Source: an uncultured Streptococcus sp. | GTDB taxonomy: Bacteria > Bacillota > Bacilli > Lactobacillales > Streptococcaceae | NCBI GenBank assembly: GCA_934216185.1 | Contig: CAKQBM010000012.1 | Coordinates: forward strand, 1-21,095 | Direction of reading: 5' to 3' | Length of the DNA stretch: 21,095 nt | In this document: piece after piece, positions 8,346 through 18,650 of the stretch | Position numbering within the stretch: the stretch's first letter is position 1 | How the letters are laid out: each line of letters begins with the position of its first letter | Notes under the pieces: model-generated | What the model was told of the DNA's origin: nothing | Database searches by the model: none | What the model saw: only the letters and a program-made list of their open reading frames with translations | Made by a program: the position numbers and the translations under genes

Positions 8346-9017
8346 CTACTTAAAAAATGCTGTACCTATACGAACAAAGGTGGAACCGAATTGAATCGCT
8401 TCTTTATAATCACGACTCATTCCCATACTTAACTCGGTCATAGGCATATTTGGAATTTGTTTTTCTTGAATTTCTCTTTGTAAATCTTGGGTTGCCTTGA
8501 AAATTTCTTTCAACTGCTCACTGCTAGCCTCAAAAGGTGCCATCGTCATTAAACCAACATATTCAATCTTATCTAGTTTGCCTAACTCTGGCAAGATTTC
8601 CAGCAGTTCCTCTCTCGAAAAACCGTGTTTACTTTCTTCTTTAGAAATATTTACCTGAATGAAACACTTGATGACTCGGTCACTTCTTTTTTGAATTTCC
8701 TCTGCTAGCTTGACTGAATCCAAGGCATGGAAATAATCAACGTATTGAATAACATCTTTCACCTTACGTCTTTGTAAGGTACCAATCAAATGCCAAGTCA
8801 CATCTCGATCTTTTAAAGCTTCATATTTCTCCAGAAACTTATCGACACGATTTTCACCGATATGATGAACACCTAGCGGAAGCAAGGCTTCCGCTGTCGG
8901 TACATCTACATACTTGGTAACTGCAATGACAGAGACTGAACCACTCTCTCGATGAGCATTCAGACTCGCCTCTGCGACTTCTCGAAAAACAAGTTCTGTA
9001 TTTTTTTTTACATTCAT
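8346..9017 (-). CDS. ylmE: YggS/YlmE-family PLP-binding protein
   Basis: Single-domain fold-type III PLP protein of the PLPHP (YggS/PROSC) family, thought to maintain PLP and amino-acid homeostasis rather than catalyse a defined reaction. At 223 residues it has family length. The PLP lysine is K35 in IAVTKYV, followed by HHIGENRV (51-58). The phosphate-binding stretch near the C-terminus reads SMGMSRDYKEAI followed by FVRIGTAFF. It is placed between ftsZ and sepF, as in many Gram-positive division clusters. The start follows the ftsZ stop by 4 nt with no strong SD of its own, suggesting translational coupling. Confidence 0.95.
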   Translation of the reverse strand: MNVKKNTELVFREVAEASLNAHRESGSVSVIAVTKYVDVPTAEALLPLGVHHIGENRVDKFLEKYEALKDRDVTWHLIGTLQRRKVKDVIQYVDYFHALDSVKLAEEIQKRSDRVIKCFIQVNISKEESKHGFSREELLEILPELGKLDKIEYVGLMTMAPFEASSEQLKEIFKATQDLQREIQEKQIPNMPMTELSMGMSRDYKEAIQFGSTFVRIGTAFFK

Positions 9018-9021
9018 TTAC

Positions 9022-10284
<1,263 letters not shown>

Positions 10285-10297
10285 TTATTTTTCCTCT

Positions 10298-11671
10298 TTA
10301 TTCGTCAAACATGCTTCCGATCAAGCCACGGAAACGATCTGCTAATTTCGGTTTATTTTGTGAAGCTTGTTGGAAATCCACCATTGGTTCTGTAGGAGCC
10401 ACCGGCTCTACTTCTGGGGTAGGAGCTGGTTGAACAGGCGTTGATTGTACAAACTGAGCTGTTTTCTGAATCATTCCCCCAAAACTAATTGGTTGATGAG
10501 CCAGAGCAACTTCACCCTTGACTGCTCTTTGAGCCAAAAGATTGACTTCTGTCAATTGTCCAGCAAATTCTGATAAACTAATCACATGCGCAAAGGCTGG
10601 ATTGCGAATACCAACTTGATTTGGAACATAAAGCTTGACACGAACGCCAAAGACTTCTTGAGCCAATTCTACCATACCCGGTAAAATAGCATTTCCACCG
10701 ATCAAAACAATTCCACCAGGAAGATCCAATAAATGTCTTCTATCTAATTCTTGCTTAATTTGTTCAAGGATGTGCTTGATTCGTGCAGAAATAATTTCTG
10801 ACAAGTAGGCTTCCGTCACTTCGACTGCTTCTACTTCTCCAATAACTTCTACTTGGAAGGTTTCTTTGCTTGCAAGAGGAGGGTAAGCCTCTCCATAGTT
10901 TAATTTCAAACCTTCAGCCAACTTCTGAGAAGTTTTCAAGACTTTAGAGATATCCTTAGTTACATAATCTCCGCCTTCTTGGAGAATATTGGTGAACTGA
11001 AGTTCTTGGTTACGGATTGTAGCGACAGTCGTTTGACCTGCCCCCATATCAATCACTGTAGCACCAAATTCACGTTCACCTTCGTTCAAAACTGATTGAA
11101 CCATTGCTAGTGGTGAAATGATAATATTTTCAACCTGAACACCTGCACGCTCAACCGTCTTACGCAAATTGTGCAAGATAGTACGAGGACCTGTATAAAG
11201 CAGACCACGCATTTCAAGGCGAACCCCCATCATGCCACGTGGGTCACGAATCCCTTGGAAACCATCCACAATAAATTCTTCAGGAATAAAGGTAATGACT
11301 TCACGGTCAGGTGTCATACTTTTTGTCAAAGCTGATTTGACAACATTTTCAACATCTTGATCCGTAATTTCCTTGGTATCAGATGTTACTGGAATCATCC
11401 CTTGAGTTGGTTCTACCTGCAAAAGATTACCAGGCAAGCCGACATTCACTGATTTAATCGAAATGCCTGCCTTTTCTTCTGCTTGGGAAATAGCTGATTT
11501 GATAGCAGTTGCTGCTGCATCAATATCAACAATAATTCCATCCTTTACACCTTTACTTTTGGCATTACTCACGCCAATTACATTTAATTCACCATTTCTC
11601 TGCTCAGCTACAAGCACCTTGACAGAGCTTGTTCCAATATCTAGACCTGTAAAAAAGCCTTCTCTAGCCAT
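10298..11671 (-). CDS. ftsA: Cell-division actin-like protein FtsA
   Basis: Actin-family ATPase tethering FtsZ to the membrane and recruiting late division proteins. At 457 residues it matches the streptococcal length. The phosphate-1 loop DIGTSSVKV is at 11-19, the phosphate-2 loop VIDMGAGQTTV at 206-216 and the adenosine motif LIGGNAILPG at 333-342. The FtsA-specific 1C domain lies between the first two. A Pro/Glu-rich linker at about 420-440 leads to the amphipathic membrane-targeting helix KLADRFRGLIGSMFDE at 442-457. An SD (AGAGG) lies 10 nt before ATG. It is the first gene of the division operon, with a TGn-TATAAT promoter about 80 nt upstream. Confidence 0.98.
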   Translation of the reverse strand: MAREGFFTGLDIGTSSVKVLVAEQRNGELNVIGVSNAKSKGVKDGIIVDIDAAATAIKSAISQAEEKAGISIKSVNVGLPGNLLQVEPTQGMIPVTSDTKEITDQDVENVVKSALTKSMTPDREVITFIPEEFIVDGFQGIRDPRGMMGVRLEMRGLLYTGPRTILHNLRKTVERAGVQVENIIISPLAMVQSVLNEGEREFGATVIDMGAGQTTVATIRNQELQFTNILQEGGDYVTKDISKVLKTSQKLAEGLKLNYGEAYPPLASKETFQVEVIGEVEAVEVTEAYLSEIISARIKHILEQIKQELDRRHLLDLPGGIVLIGGNAILPGMVELAQEVFGVRVKLYVPNQVGIRNPAFAHVISLSEFAGQLTEVNLLAQRAVKGEVALAHQPISFGGMIQKTAQFVQSTPVQPAPTPEVEPVAPTEPMVDFQQASQNKPKLADRFRGLIGSMFDE

Positions 11672-11752
11672 TACATCGCATCCTCTCTATCTTCCAAGTT
11701 TCGCACTTCGTATTATTCCATAGCTAAACATAGGCATAGCTATTCACAGAAT

Positions 11753-11758
11753 ATTATA
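11753..11758 (-). promoter_or_regulatory. Extended -10 promoter of the ftsA-ftsZ-ylm operon
   Basis: The minus strand reads TGTGT-TATAAT, a perfect -10 with TRTGN extension, 82 nt upstream of the ftsA start. No good -35 is present. The leader between it and ftsA contains AGCTATG twice. Confidence 0.65.
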
Positions 11759-11870
11759 ACACAAAAAATCTAATTGTGCTTAGTTTTTTCCTAAATTTAC
11801 TTGCTATTTTTTCACTTTTGCTCATCAACTTTTTTATTTTCCAAACAAATTATAAAAAATCAGATTTATG

Positions 11871-11901
11871 AAAAAAGAAAGCTCATTTCTAAGCTTTCTT
11901 T
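11871..11901 (-). terminator. Intrinsic terminator after the TIGR02206-type gene
   Basis: On minus, the perfect 10-bp stem AAAGAAAGCT / AGCTTTCTTT with an 8-nt loop is followed by T. The left arm begins inside the last codons of the gene and the stop codon lies in the loop. It insulates the ftsA promoter from upstream transcription. Confidence 0.85.
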
Positions 11902-12593
11902 GCAATCATTTTTTCTGCTTCTTGTTCTAAAAATAGTTCCAAGATTTTCTTTGTCAACGTAATCGCCGCTGACAAGGCCAGAGAAACGATTAAATAATTA
12001 GCTACTAAGCCATGGTCTCCAACCAATGGTGGTTTTGTCAGAAATCCGTAATCTCCACCTGTTACTAAATTAACCACAAAAATCAAGGCATTTAGTCCAA
12101 AGGTCATGAGAAAAATTCCCTTCACATCCAGCAATCGCGCATTATACTGTCTCAATAGATAAACTAGAGAGTTCCCCAAGAGTGCTAAATGCCCAAAGAT
12201 AAAGGACAAAATCGCAATATGGGGGAAAGGATAGGCATCTGGCACTGGATAAACAAAGGCTGCTAATGTCCCAAATGTTCCTAGCAATGCAAAATACTGC
12301 CTATATTTGGACTGACCAGGAAGCAAGAGCACCACAAACATAGCCATACGGCAATGGTAAAAGGGTAAACTTTCTGACAGTGGCATATGATTGACCCAAT
12401 ACCAGCCATAAAGAAGGATTAACTGAACGGCCTGTAAAATCTGGAAAAATCGTTGGTAACCCTTCTTTTCACGATAGCGATAGGCTGTATAAAAGGTCAA
12501 GGCTAGGAGCGTAAATAGGCTAACATACCAAAAAAGATCAAACTTGGGTGGCTCTGTTGCTTGGGTCGTAAAGAAAATATCCCATAAATTCAT
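11889..12593 (-). CDS. TIGR02206-family (YwaF-like) integral membrane protein
   Basis: The 234-residue protein has about six or seven membrane segments, at roughly 20-38, 50-68, 84-115 (one or two), 125-147, 155-178 and 195-222. The motif LPFYHCR at 76-82, followed by FPHIAILS (123-130), a Gly-His pair in the next helix and an NxVTG-type loop at 175-179, matches the TIGR02206/YwaF family. Its biochemical role is unknown. The SD GAGG is 8 nt before ATG, and its own promoter lies at 12631-12636. It sits between the murF-Nudix genes and ftsA but has its own promoter and terminator. A cell-envelope role is plausible by location only. Confidence 0.85.
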   Translation of the reverse strand: MNLWDIFFTTQATEPPKFDLFWYVSLFTLLALTFYTAYRYREKKGYQRFFQILQAVQLILLYGWYWVNHMPLSESLPFYHCRMAMFVVLLLPGQSKYRQYFALLGTFGTLAAFVYPVPDAYPFPHIAILSFIFGHLALLGNSLVYLLRQYNARLLDVKGIFLMTFGLNALIFVVNLVTGGDYGFLTKPPLVGDHGLVANYLIVSLALSAAITLTKKILELFLEQEAEKMIAKKA

Positions 12594-12630
12594 CTAGTAT
12601 TCCTCATGATTCAAAATTTTCCTGCATTTT

Positions 12631-12636
12631 ATTATA
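12631..12636 (-). promoter_or_regulatory. Extended -10 promoter of the TIGR02206-type gene
   Basis: The minus strand reads CATGG-TATAAT, an extended -10 located 38 nt upstream of the start codon. A TTGACA lies only 10 nt upstream and is too close to be its -35. Confidence 0.6.
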
Positions 12637-12683
12637 CCATGCTATTTGTCAAAAATGGATTTAGAAATACGATAATCATCTTC

Positions 12684-13295
12684 TTAATCAAGATATTGCT
12701 CCCTCTGACCTTGATAAACCTGCCAAAGAATCTCTATTTGCTCCTTGGTAATGCGTTTTTCAGATAAGGCTGGCAGTTGATCAATGGCAAAAAATTGAAG
12801 GTCTGCAATTTCTTGATTTTCTTGGAATTGTCCATCGAGAAACTTACATTCAAAAACAAACTTTGCATATTGCTTGCTCTGTAGTTGGAAACGATTGGTA
12901 TCAAAAACAGCTAGTAGTCGTTCAACTTTGGCTTTAAAACCGGTTTCTTCTTCAATTTCCTTGAGAATATTTTCAGTTGGTGAATAACCGACCTCGCCAA
13001 AGCCACCTGGCAAAGCCCAATCATTCTCTCCTTGTCCCCTAACCAGACAAATTTTTCCATCCTCAACTATCCAAGCACGGACGTCCATTAAAGGAGTCGC
13101 ATAAGCAGAAGTTGGCTTCAAGATTTCTGCCACTTCTTCGGAATCAAGGTCTGATGCCTGATTCAACATTTCAGATAAAAGGCCTCGCAAGTCTTCGTAG
13201 CGCTCACAGTCGAAAGGATCTTTTGTAAAGGTTAATCCAGTATCTGTAAGGGCAATCATTCTTTGAAGATACTTGGCAAAATCACTAGCATTCAT
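12684..13295 (-). CDS. Nudix hydrolase with N-terminal Nudix-associated domain
   Basis: The 203-residue protein probably hydrolyses a nucleoside diphosphate linked to another moiety (ADP-ribose or a nucleotide sugar are the common substrates of this subgroup). Residues 1-65 form a helical N-terminal domain typical of this subgroup. The Nudix box runs from GGFGEVG (97-103) to KEIEEETGF (112-120), with metal-binding Glu116 and Glu117. The conserved Glu before the helix is Tyr104, and Lys112 replaces the usual Arg; I recall a non-acidic residue there in this subfamily, so activity is still likely. Its ATG lies inside the end of murF (11-nt overlap), suggesting coupling. It is sometimes labelled MutT, but substrate is not deducible. 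Confidence 0.92.
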   Translation of the reverse strand: MNASDFAKYLQRMIALTDTGLTFTKDPFDCERYEDLRGLLSEMLNQASDLDSEEVAEILKPTSAYATPLMDVRAWIVEDGKICLVRGQGENDWALPGGFGEVGYSPTENILKEIEEETGFKAKVERLLAVFDTNRFQLQSKQYAKFVFECKFLDGQFQENQEIADLQFFAIDQLPALSEKRITKEQIEILWQVYQGQREQYLD

Positions 13296-14655
13296 TTTCT
13301 AAACTTTCTACCAGCTTAGCTAGATTCATGGAGTTAGAGCCCTTGAGCAAGATTTGATCATTAGCTCCTAGACTTTCCTTGACCTGCTTAACTAGGTCTT
13401 CAAATTGGTCTTGGTCTTCTGTTTTCTTGAAGTAGTAAACGTGGCCGATTGGGAACATTTGACTGGCCAGTTGAGCCAATTCAGCAATGTCTTCTCCGTA
13501 GAAAATCACGGTATCAAGCACATCTGGTGAGAGGCTCAAAATCATCTGGTTATGGAGTTGAACAGACTGGTCACCAAGTTCCTTCATATCCGCCAAGACA
13601 GCGATTTTTTTGCCACCTTCATTGGTTGGAATGGCAGAGAAAGTCTCTAAAATCAGCTTCATAGCAGTTGGATTGGCATTGTAAACATCTGACAGGATAT
13701 CTGCTCCATTGGCTGCTTTCTTCCACTCGGTACGGTTACGCGTCAATTCAAGATGTTGGAAGGCCAAACGAATTTGCTCCTCTGAAACTCCTTCTTGTAG
13801 GGCAACATAGGATGCAATCATAGCATTGGTAGCATTATACTTACCAGTCACTGGCAAATCAAGGGCTTGTTCCAAGAAATTAGCCTTAAAGGTCAGACTA
13901 TCCTTGCGCTCAACCAAGTCTGTGATTTCCAACTCTGCTCCTTGCCCAAAACTGACCACCTTTTTATCAGTTGGCAAGTAGTCCTCTACAATAGGATCAG
14001 CTGGCGCCAAGAGCAAGGAATTAGAAGCCATGCCATCTGCAATTTGCATTTTTCCTTTTGCAATCTCTGAACGGTCTTTGAAAAAGGCCAAATGAGCCTC
14101 TCCAACCAAGGTCACGATGGCTGTTTTTGGGTGAGCCAACTCAGACAAGAGATGGATATCTCCCAAGTGATCCTGCCCCATCTCCAAGACTAACTTTTCT
14201 GTTCCTTCAGGCATATGGAGAACTGTGTAGGGAAGGCCTATCTCGTTATTGTAGTTGCCTTGTGTTTTGTAGGTTTTGTAGGTTGTTGATAGCAAGTGCG
14301 CCAACATATCCTTGGTCGTTGTCTTGCCATTTGAACCCGTAACTGCAAAGACATCAACAGCCGTTTTTTCAAGATAGTAGGCAGCTAGTTGTTGAAAGGC
14401 AGTCAAAACATTATCTACTAGAATGTAGGGATGATTTACAACCTCTTTCTCAGACAGGGTTACTGCTGCACCATTTTCAAAGGCTCTTTCAATAAAGTCA
14501 TGACCGTCACGCGCACCTTTGAGGGGCACAAATAAATCCCCTTCCGCAATCAAACGACTATCAAACTCAACTTTTTCTAACTGGGTGTCCTCAAAGAGGC
14601 TGATATCATTTTTAGCTCCTACAACTTGAGCCACTTCATGGATTGTTAATTTCAT
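13285..14655 (-). CDS. murF: UDP-MurNAc-tripeptide-D-alanyl-D-alanine ligase
   Basis: MurF catalyses the last cytoplasmic step of UDP-MurNAc-pentapeptide synthesis, attaching the D-Ala-D-Ala made by Ddl. The 456-residue protein has an N-terminal UDP-binding domain (FDSRLIAEGDLFVPL), the ATP loop GSNGKTTTK at 107-115, and further Mur-ligase motifs such as NYNNEIG and the RTEWK region before SDVYNANP. The SD AAGGAG is 5 nt from ATG. It lies directly downstream of ddl, which makes its substrate, but a hairpin followed by five T (14668-14727) stands between the two. The Nudix gene overlaps its 3' end by 11 nt. Confidence 0.98.
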   Translation of the reverse strand: MKLTIHEVAQVVGAKNDISLFEDTQLEKVEFDSRLIAEGDLFVPLKGARDGHDFIERAFENGAAVTLSEKEVVNHPYILVDNVLTAFQQLAAYYLEKTAVDVFAVTGSNGKTTTKDMLAHLLSTTYKTYKTQGNYNNEIGLPYTVLHMPEGTEKLVLEMGQDHLGDIHLLSELAHPKTAIVTLVGEAHLAFFKDRSEIAKGKMQIADGMASNSLLLAPADPIVEDYLPTDKKVVSFGQGAELEITDLVERKDSLTFKANFLEQALDLPVTGKYNATNAMIASYVALQEGVSEEQIRLAFQHLELTRNRTEWKKAANGADILSDVYNANPTAMKLILETFSAIPTNEGGKKIAVLADMKELGDQSVQLHNQMILSLSPDVLDTVIFYGEDIAELAQLASQMFPIGHVYYFKKTEDQDQFEDLVKQVKESLGANDQILLKGSNSMNLAKLVESLENEC

Positions 14656-14667
14656 TTCTACTCCTTT

Positions 14668-14727
14668 AAAAAGGGTCGAAGCTCGAGAACTCTAGTCACC
14701 TTTCAGTGATGGTTCTGGCTCCTACCC
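14668..14727 (-). terminator. Long hairpin with T-run between ddl and murF (terminator or attenuator)
   Basis: On minus, GGGT (14724-14727) pairs with ACCC (14673-14676). Inside it are GGAGC/GCTTC (with one G-U pair), AGAAC/GTTCT and TCAC/GTGA arms with a TGAAAG loop. TTTTT follows and runs straight into the murF SD AAAGGAG. The stem has internal bulges but is about 55 nt overall. It could end ddl transcripts partially or influence murF ribosome loading. Confidence 0.6.
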
Positions 14728-14739
14728 TCTCTTTAATTT

Positions 14740-15783
14740 TTATAGCAAATGCGCTTCGCGCTTGTCAAAACTTTCCTTGGCAAGGTCAACCAAACGCTCA
14801 ATTAGTTCTGGGTAGCTGATTCCCATATTGTCCCAAAGTAATGGGTACATAGACCACTGGGTGAAGCCTGGCATAGTATTGAGCTCGTTTAGGAAAATCT
14901 CTCCCTTGTCTGTATAGAAGAAATCGCAACGAGATAGACCAAGGCCACCAATGGCACGGAAGGCCGTCTCTGCATTTTGACGCATGACAGCTACCACATC
15001 ATCACTGATTTTAGCTGGGATATCCATGGTAATCTTGTTATCAATATACTTGGCATCGTAGTCATAGAAGGCAACATCCTTGACAACTTCTCCTGGCAAC
15101 GTGCTCTTGACATCGTAGTTCCCCAAGAGACCAACCTCGATTTCACGGGCATTCACTCCTTGTTCAACCAAGACACGGCTGTCATATTGGAAGGCAAGTT
15201 TCAAGGCTTGACGAAGTTCCTCTTGATTTTCAGACTTAGAAATACCGACACTTGACCCCATGTTTGATGGTTTTGTGAAGACTGGATAAGTCAATTTTTC
15301 TTCCACTTCAGCGATTTTAGCAGTCACATCATCGCCTTCAACTATGGCCACATAAGGAACTTGGGCAATCCCGACAGATTCTAAGACACGCTTGGTCGTA
15401 ATTTTATCCATAGCAAGACTTGATGACAAGATGTTGCAGCCGACATAAGGCATTTTCAAAACTTCAAGGAATCCTTGAACAGAACCATCTTCTCCCATTG
15501 GACCATGAAGGACTGGAAAAACCACTGCGTCTTCTTCGTAGATGGCACTTGGTGCAACTTTCTTATCCAAATCAATCGTTTCATTGGTCATGAGACGATC
15601 CTCTTGACCTGGAGTCTGGATAAATTCTTGCGTTTTGATAAAGTCACCTGACTGGCTGATGAAGAAAGTCTTGACTGTGAAACGGTCGTAGTTGACCGCA
15701 CGCATAACACTTTCCGCTGAAAGGACAGAGACTTCGCGTTCCGCACTACGTCCACCATATAAAAGAATAATCGTTTGTTTCAT
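14740..15783 (-). CDS. ddl: D-alanine-D-alanine ligase
   Basis: ATP-grasp enzyme joining two D-alanines for the peptidoglycan stem peptide. From ATG 15781-15783 the product has 347 residues, the normal pneumococcal length. [13 protein letters not shown] lies at the N-terminus, [12 protein letters not shown] at 93-104, the ATP-binding [12 protein letters not shown] at 171-182, YDYDAKY at 240-246 and LNTMPGFT at 301-308. The Tyr-type lid motif is that of D-Ala-D-Ala ligases rather than vancomycin-type D-Ala-D-Lac ligases. The frame stays open 65 codons further upstream, but that stretch holds the ddl promoter and recR terminator. The SD is weak (GGAA). Close linkage to pbp2b means ddl can be co-imported with resistance alleles. 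Confidence 0.97.
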   Translation of the reverse strand: MKQTIILLYGGRSAEREVSVLSAESVMRAVNYDRFTVKTFFISQSGDFIKTQEFIQTPGQEDRLMTNETIDLDKKVAPSAIYEEDAVVFPVLHGPMGEDGSVQGFLEVLKMPYVGCNILSSSLAMDKITTKRVLESVGIAQVPYVAIVEGDDVTAKIAEVEEKLTYPVFTKPSNMGSSVGISKSENQEELRQALKLAFQYDSRVLVEQGVNAREIEVGLLGNYDVKSTLPGEVVKDVAFYDYDAKYIDNKITMDIPAKISDDVVAVMRQNAETAFRAIGGLGLSRCDFFYTDKGEIFLNELNTMPGFTQWSMYPLLWDNMGISYPELIERLVDLAKESFDKREAHLL

Positions 15784-15820
15784 ATTATTGGTTCCAATTC
15801 TAATAGAATACTCGTTCTTT

Positions 15821-15826
15821 AGTATA
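15821..15826 (-). promoter_or_regulatory. Extended -10 promoter of ddl-murF
   Basis: The minus strand reads TATGA-TATACT, a TRTGN extended -10 located 37 nt upstream of the ddl start and downstream of the recR terminator. The position 17 nt upstream reads TTTCAA, a poor -35. A small inverted repeat ATTGG-TT-CCAAT lies at 15787-15798, overlapping the ddl SD. Confidence 0.6.
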
Positions 15827-15880
15827 TCATATTTGCTTCTTTTTTGAAACTTGAACCTGATACTGGTCTTCAATAAATCT

Positions 15881-15912
15881 AAAAAGAGACCGATAAAACA
15901 ACTGTCGGTCTC
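15881..15912 (-). terminator. Intrinsic terminator after recR
   Basis: On minus, the perfect 8-bp stem GAGACCGA / TCGGTCTC is followed by TTTTT. It lies 43 nt beyond the recR stop and separates pbp2b-recR from ddl. Confidence 0.92.
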
Positions 15913-15955
15913 CGTGATTTTTGTATAAATGAATTGAGTGTTGATTTGTCTAGAC

Positions 15956-16552
15956 TTACAACTCTGTTCGATTTTCAATGGCTCGTAAGAGCGTCACTTC
16001 ATCCGCATACTCAATGTCCGCTCCGACAGCGAGACCTCGTGCTAGACGCGTAACCTTGATACCAGCTGGCTTGAGCAAACGTGAAAGATACATGGATGTC
16101 GCTTCACCATCTGCTGTAGCATTTGTTGCTACGATTACCTCTGAAACTTCACTATCCATAAGACGAGTCATGAGGCTCTTGAGATTGATATCATCTGGAC
16201 TAATACCATTCATGGGAGAAATGAGTCCATGCAAGACATGATAGAGTCCATGGTATTCTTGGATATTCTCCATGGCTGCCACATCACGACTATCCTCAAG
16301 AACTAAAATCGTTGTCTGGTCACGACTTGGATCGGTACAAATGGAGCAAGGATTGTCATCAGTCAAACGACCACAGATGGAACAATAGATCAGCTCTCTC
16401 TTAGCAGAAAGGAGATTTTTTGCAAATTCATTGACATCGTCATCAGACATCCCAATAGTATAAAAGGCTAGACGGGTTGCTGTCTTAATCCCAATACCAG
16501 GAAGTTTGGAATAACTGTCAATCAACTTAGCAATAGGTGTTGGATAAAGCAT
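15956..16552 (-). CDS. recR: Recombination mediator protein RecR
   Basis: RecR works with RecO (and RecF) to load RecA on single-stranded DNA at gaps. The product is 198 residues, family length. An N-terminal helix-hairpin-helix region ([15 protein letters not shown], 17-30) precedes the C4 zinc finger with Cys57, Cys60, Cys69 and Cys72. The Toprim domain covers about 79-175 (LVLEDSRDV, then [14 protein letters not shown]). A good SD (AAAGGA) lies in the 10-nt gap after the pbp2b stop, so it is cotranscribed with pbp2b. A terminator follows it. Confidence 0.98.
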   Translation of the reverse strand: MLYPTPIAKLIDSYSKLPGIGIKTATRLAFYTIGMSDDDVNEFAKNLLSAKRELIYCSICGRLTDDNPCSICTDPSRDQTTILVLEDSRDVAAMENIQEYHGLYHVLHGLISPMNGISPDDINLKSLMTRLMDSEVSEVIVATNATADGEATSMYLSRLLKPAGIKVTRLARGLAVGADIEYADEVTLLRAIENRTEL

Positions 16553-16562
16553 GGCTTCCTTT

Positions 16563-18605
16563 CTAGTTCATTGGATGGTGTTGGTTATATAAATTGATAA
16601 TGTCGCGAGCAATTGCTGGCCCAACATTTTTGGTTAAATTGGTATTATGAGGAAAGACTACTGCAACTGCAATTTGAGGATTTTCTGTTGGAGCATAGGC
16701 CACGGCATTGGTATTATTAGCTTCTTGACCACCAGCTACATAGCTTTCACCTGTACCGGTCTTACCACTGATAGAAACAGTGGCGCCATCTGAAAACGCC
16801 CGTCCTGTCGTAAGGGGACTAGTTCCATGCGATACTTGGTAAAATCCTTGGTGCAAGATACTCATATCGGAGTCGGATATATTGACCTTATTCATCTCTG
16901 TCGGTTGCAGTTGCTGAATCAAGTCACCCAGTCCTCCCTTATCATTATTACCATAAATGCCTTCAACAATACGAGGAGCCACACGAACACCATCATTTGC
17001 AATAGTTGCTACATACTGAGCCAACTGCATGGGCGTATAGTTATCAAACTGCCCAAAGGCATTGGTGATGTAATTAGCAAAGCTATACTCTTTGGGAACA
17101 AATCCAGTAGATTCATATGGTAGGTCAATTCCGGTCGCAGCCCCCAAGCCATATTCGCCAAAGGTCGCACGAAGTTTTCCCATAGCTGTTTCCAAATTGC
17201 TGGTTCCAACAAACATATTTGGTTGATAGGTCTGGCCCATGATTCCAAGAGCGGTTTGAACCATGTAAGCATTGGATGAATACTCCAAGGCTTCCACAGC
17301 TGTAATAGGAAAAGATCCATATGCCAATTTATACCAAGAATAAATTGGAGCTGAACCTTGGAAAACAATAGGCTGATCTGTTAAGGTTTGGTTTCCTGAT
17401 AAAACACCATTTTCCCAACCTGAGCTGATGGTAGCGGCCTTAACAACCGAACCTGGGATAAAGACATTGGTTACCGTTCCCAAGGAATCAGGAGTCAACT
17501 CTCCCGTTTTCAGGTCATGTTTGAGTCCTGACATAGACAAAACAGCACCTGTTTTGGGGTTAAGGGCGACTGCATACACACCCTCAGAATACTTGGCTCC
17601 ACCATTTCCTAGCTCGGAATTGAAATAACTTTTCAGCAAAGCATCCACGCTATCTTGGAAGGCCAAATCAATGGTCAGTTTGATATTGTTTCCCTTACTA
17701 CCTTCCTCAATTGTGTCCACGCTTTCCATATTGCCATATTTATCCAGATGGATTTCTTTTACCGAGCGTTTTCCTTGTAAGGTCTCTTCATATTGCTTTT
17801 CCAAATAGGAGGTTCCAACACGGTCATTTAGAGAATAGCCCTTTTTAAGATAGGCTTCTGCTTCTTCCGCTGGGAGACCGGCTTTTTCACTGGATACACT
17901 CCCTACTATAGAAGAAAGGGAAGTTTCCAAAATCTTTCGATCCCAAGAAGTAGAAATACTAATGCCAGGCATCTCCTTTGAAATAGAGGCAATAACAGCC
18001 ACCTGAGAATCATTTAGAGGATCTGTCGCAATGGTTCCTGTCGCAAAGTTTCCAACAGCATTTAACTGACTAAAAAGATAGATTTCTTTCTTTTCATCCT
18101 CTGTATAGTTTAGTTGACTTGTTGGGACACTATCGACCGCATTGTTATACAGTTCTGATTCGGATAGGCGATTGCCATCTGAATCCAATCGTTTCTCACT
18201 TGGGAGAGCTTCCACTGTTTTTTTATAGATTTCAGGATCAGCCAAATAGTAATCAGCCAGCTGGCGTTCTGTCAAATTTGGCGAACTGATGCTCACATAA
18301 GTCAGTAACTTTTTAGCTATTTCTTTTAAGTCTGTAGCCGTCATTTTATTGCTACGCGTAAAGGAAACAACCTGTTTTAACGTATTTTCTACCAAAGGTT
18401 TTCCACTAGCATCATAGATTTCCCCACGGGCAGAACTGGTTGTGACCTTGGTCTGACTAGCTGAGGCTAGCTTTTTTTCGTAAAAATCCTTGTTCAAAAT
18501 CTGCATATACAACAAACGACCAATAATGGTCATAAAGAGTAAAATGACGATTGAAAACAATAAATTAAGCCGAATCGGAATCGAATGGCTGTTAAATTTT
18601 CTCAT
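16563..18605 (-). CDS. pbp2b: Penicillin-binding protein 2B (class B transpeptidase), resistance-type allele
   Basis: Essential monofunctional transpeptidase for peripheral (elongation) peptidoglycan synthesis. ATG 18605 gives 680 residues, the pneumococcal length; an upstream in-frame ATG adds only MRLIC. One N-terminal membrane anchor spans about 13-35, followed by the dimerisation domain and then the transpeptidase domain. Catalytic Ser386 lies in SVVK (386-389), SSN is at 443-445 and KTG at 615-617, so R6 numbering holds. Compared with the susceptible R6 sequence as I remember it, it shows Pro412, Tyr422, Lys426, Leu427, Glu438, Ala446, Gly476, Pro597, Asp606, Thr609 and Gly619. Ala446 and Gly619 border active-site motifs and are hallmarks of low-affinity mosaic PBP2b. 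Cotranscribed with recR. Confidence 0.98.
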   Translation of the reverse strand: MRKFNSHSIPIRLNLLFSIVILLFMTIIGRLLYMQILNKDFYEKKLASASQTKVTTSSARGEIYDASGKPLVENTLKQVVSFTRSNKMTATDLKEIAKKLLTYVSISSPNLTERQLADYYLADPEIYKKTVEALPSEKRLDSDGNRLSESELYNNAVDSVPTSQLNYTEDEKKEIYLFSQLNAVGNFATGTIATDPLNDSQVAVIASISKEMPGISISTSWDRKILETSLSSIVGSVSSEKAGLPAEEAEAYLKKGYSLNDRVGTSYLEKQYEETLQGKRSVKEIHLDKYGNMESVDTIEEGSKGNNIKLTIDLAFQDSVDALLKSYFNSELGNGGAKYSEGVYAVALNPKTGAVLSMSGLKHDLKTGELTPDSLGTVTNVFIPGSVVKAATISSGWENGVLSGNQTLTDQPIVFQGSAPIYSWYKLAYGSFPITAVEALEYSSNAYMVQTALGIMGQTYQPNMFVGTSNLETAMGKLRATFGEYGLGAATGIDLPYESTGFVPKEYSFANYITNAFGQFDNYTPMQLAQYVATIANDGVRVAPRIVEGIYGNNDKGGLGDLIQQLQPTEMNKVNISDSDMSILHQGFYQVSHGTSPLTTGRAFSDGATVSISGKTGTGESYVAGGQEANNTNAVAYAPTENPQIAVAVVFPHNTNLTKNVGPAIARDIINLYNQHHPMN

Positions 18606-18644
18606 ACAAATCAGTCTCATTTCTAACTTAAAATCTTACTCTTA

Positions 18645-18650
18645 ATTGTA
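18645..18650 (-). promoter_or_regulatory. Extended -10 promoter of pbp2b-recR
   Basis: The minus strand reads TGTGG-TACAAT, a TRTGN extended -10 located 39 nt upstream of the pbp2b ATG. No good -35 is visible. The divergent regulator promoter lies about 100 bp away. Confidence 0.62.

Noticed and set aside
15784..15978. 65-codon upstream extension of the ddl reading frame
   Set aside because: It spans the recR terminator and the ddl promoter and overlaps recR; the 347-residue form starting at 15783 is the family length.
18606..18620. Five-codon upstream extension of pbp2b
   Set aside because: Starting at 18605 gives 680 residues and places the catalytic serine at 386, as known for PBP2b.
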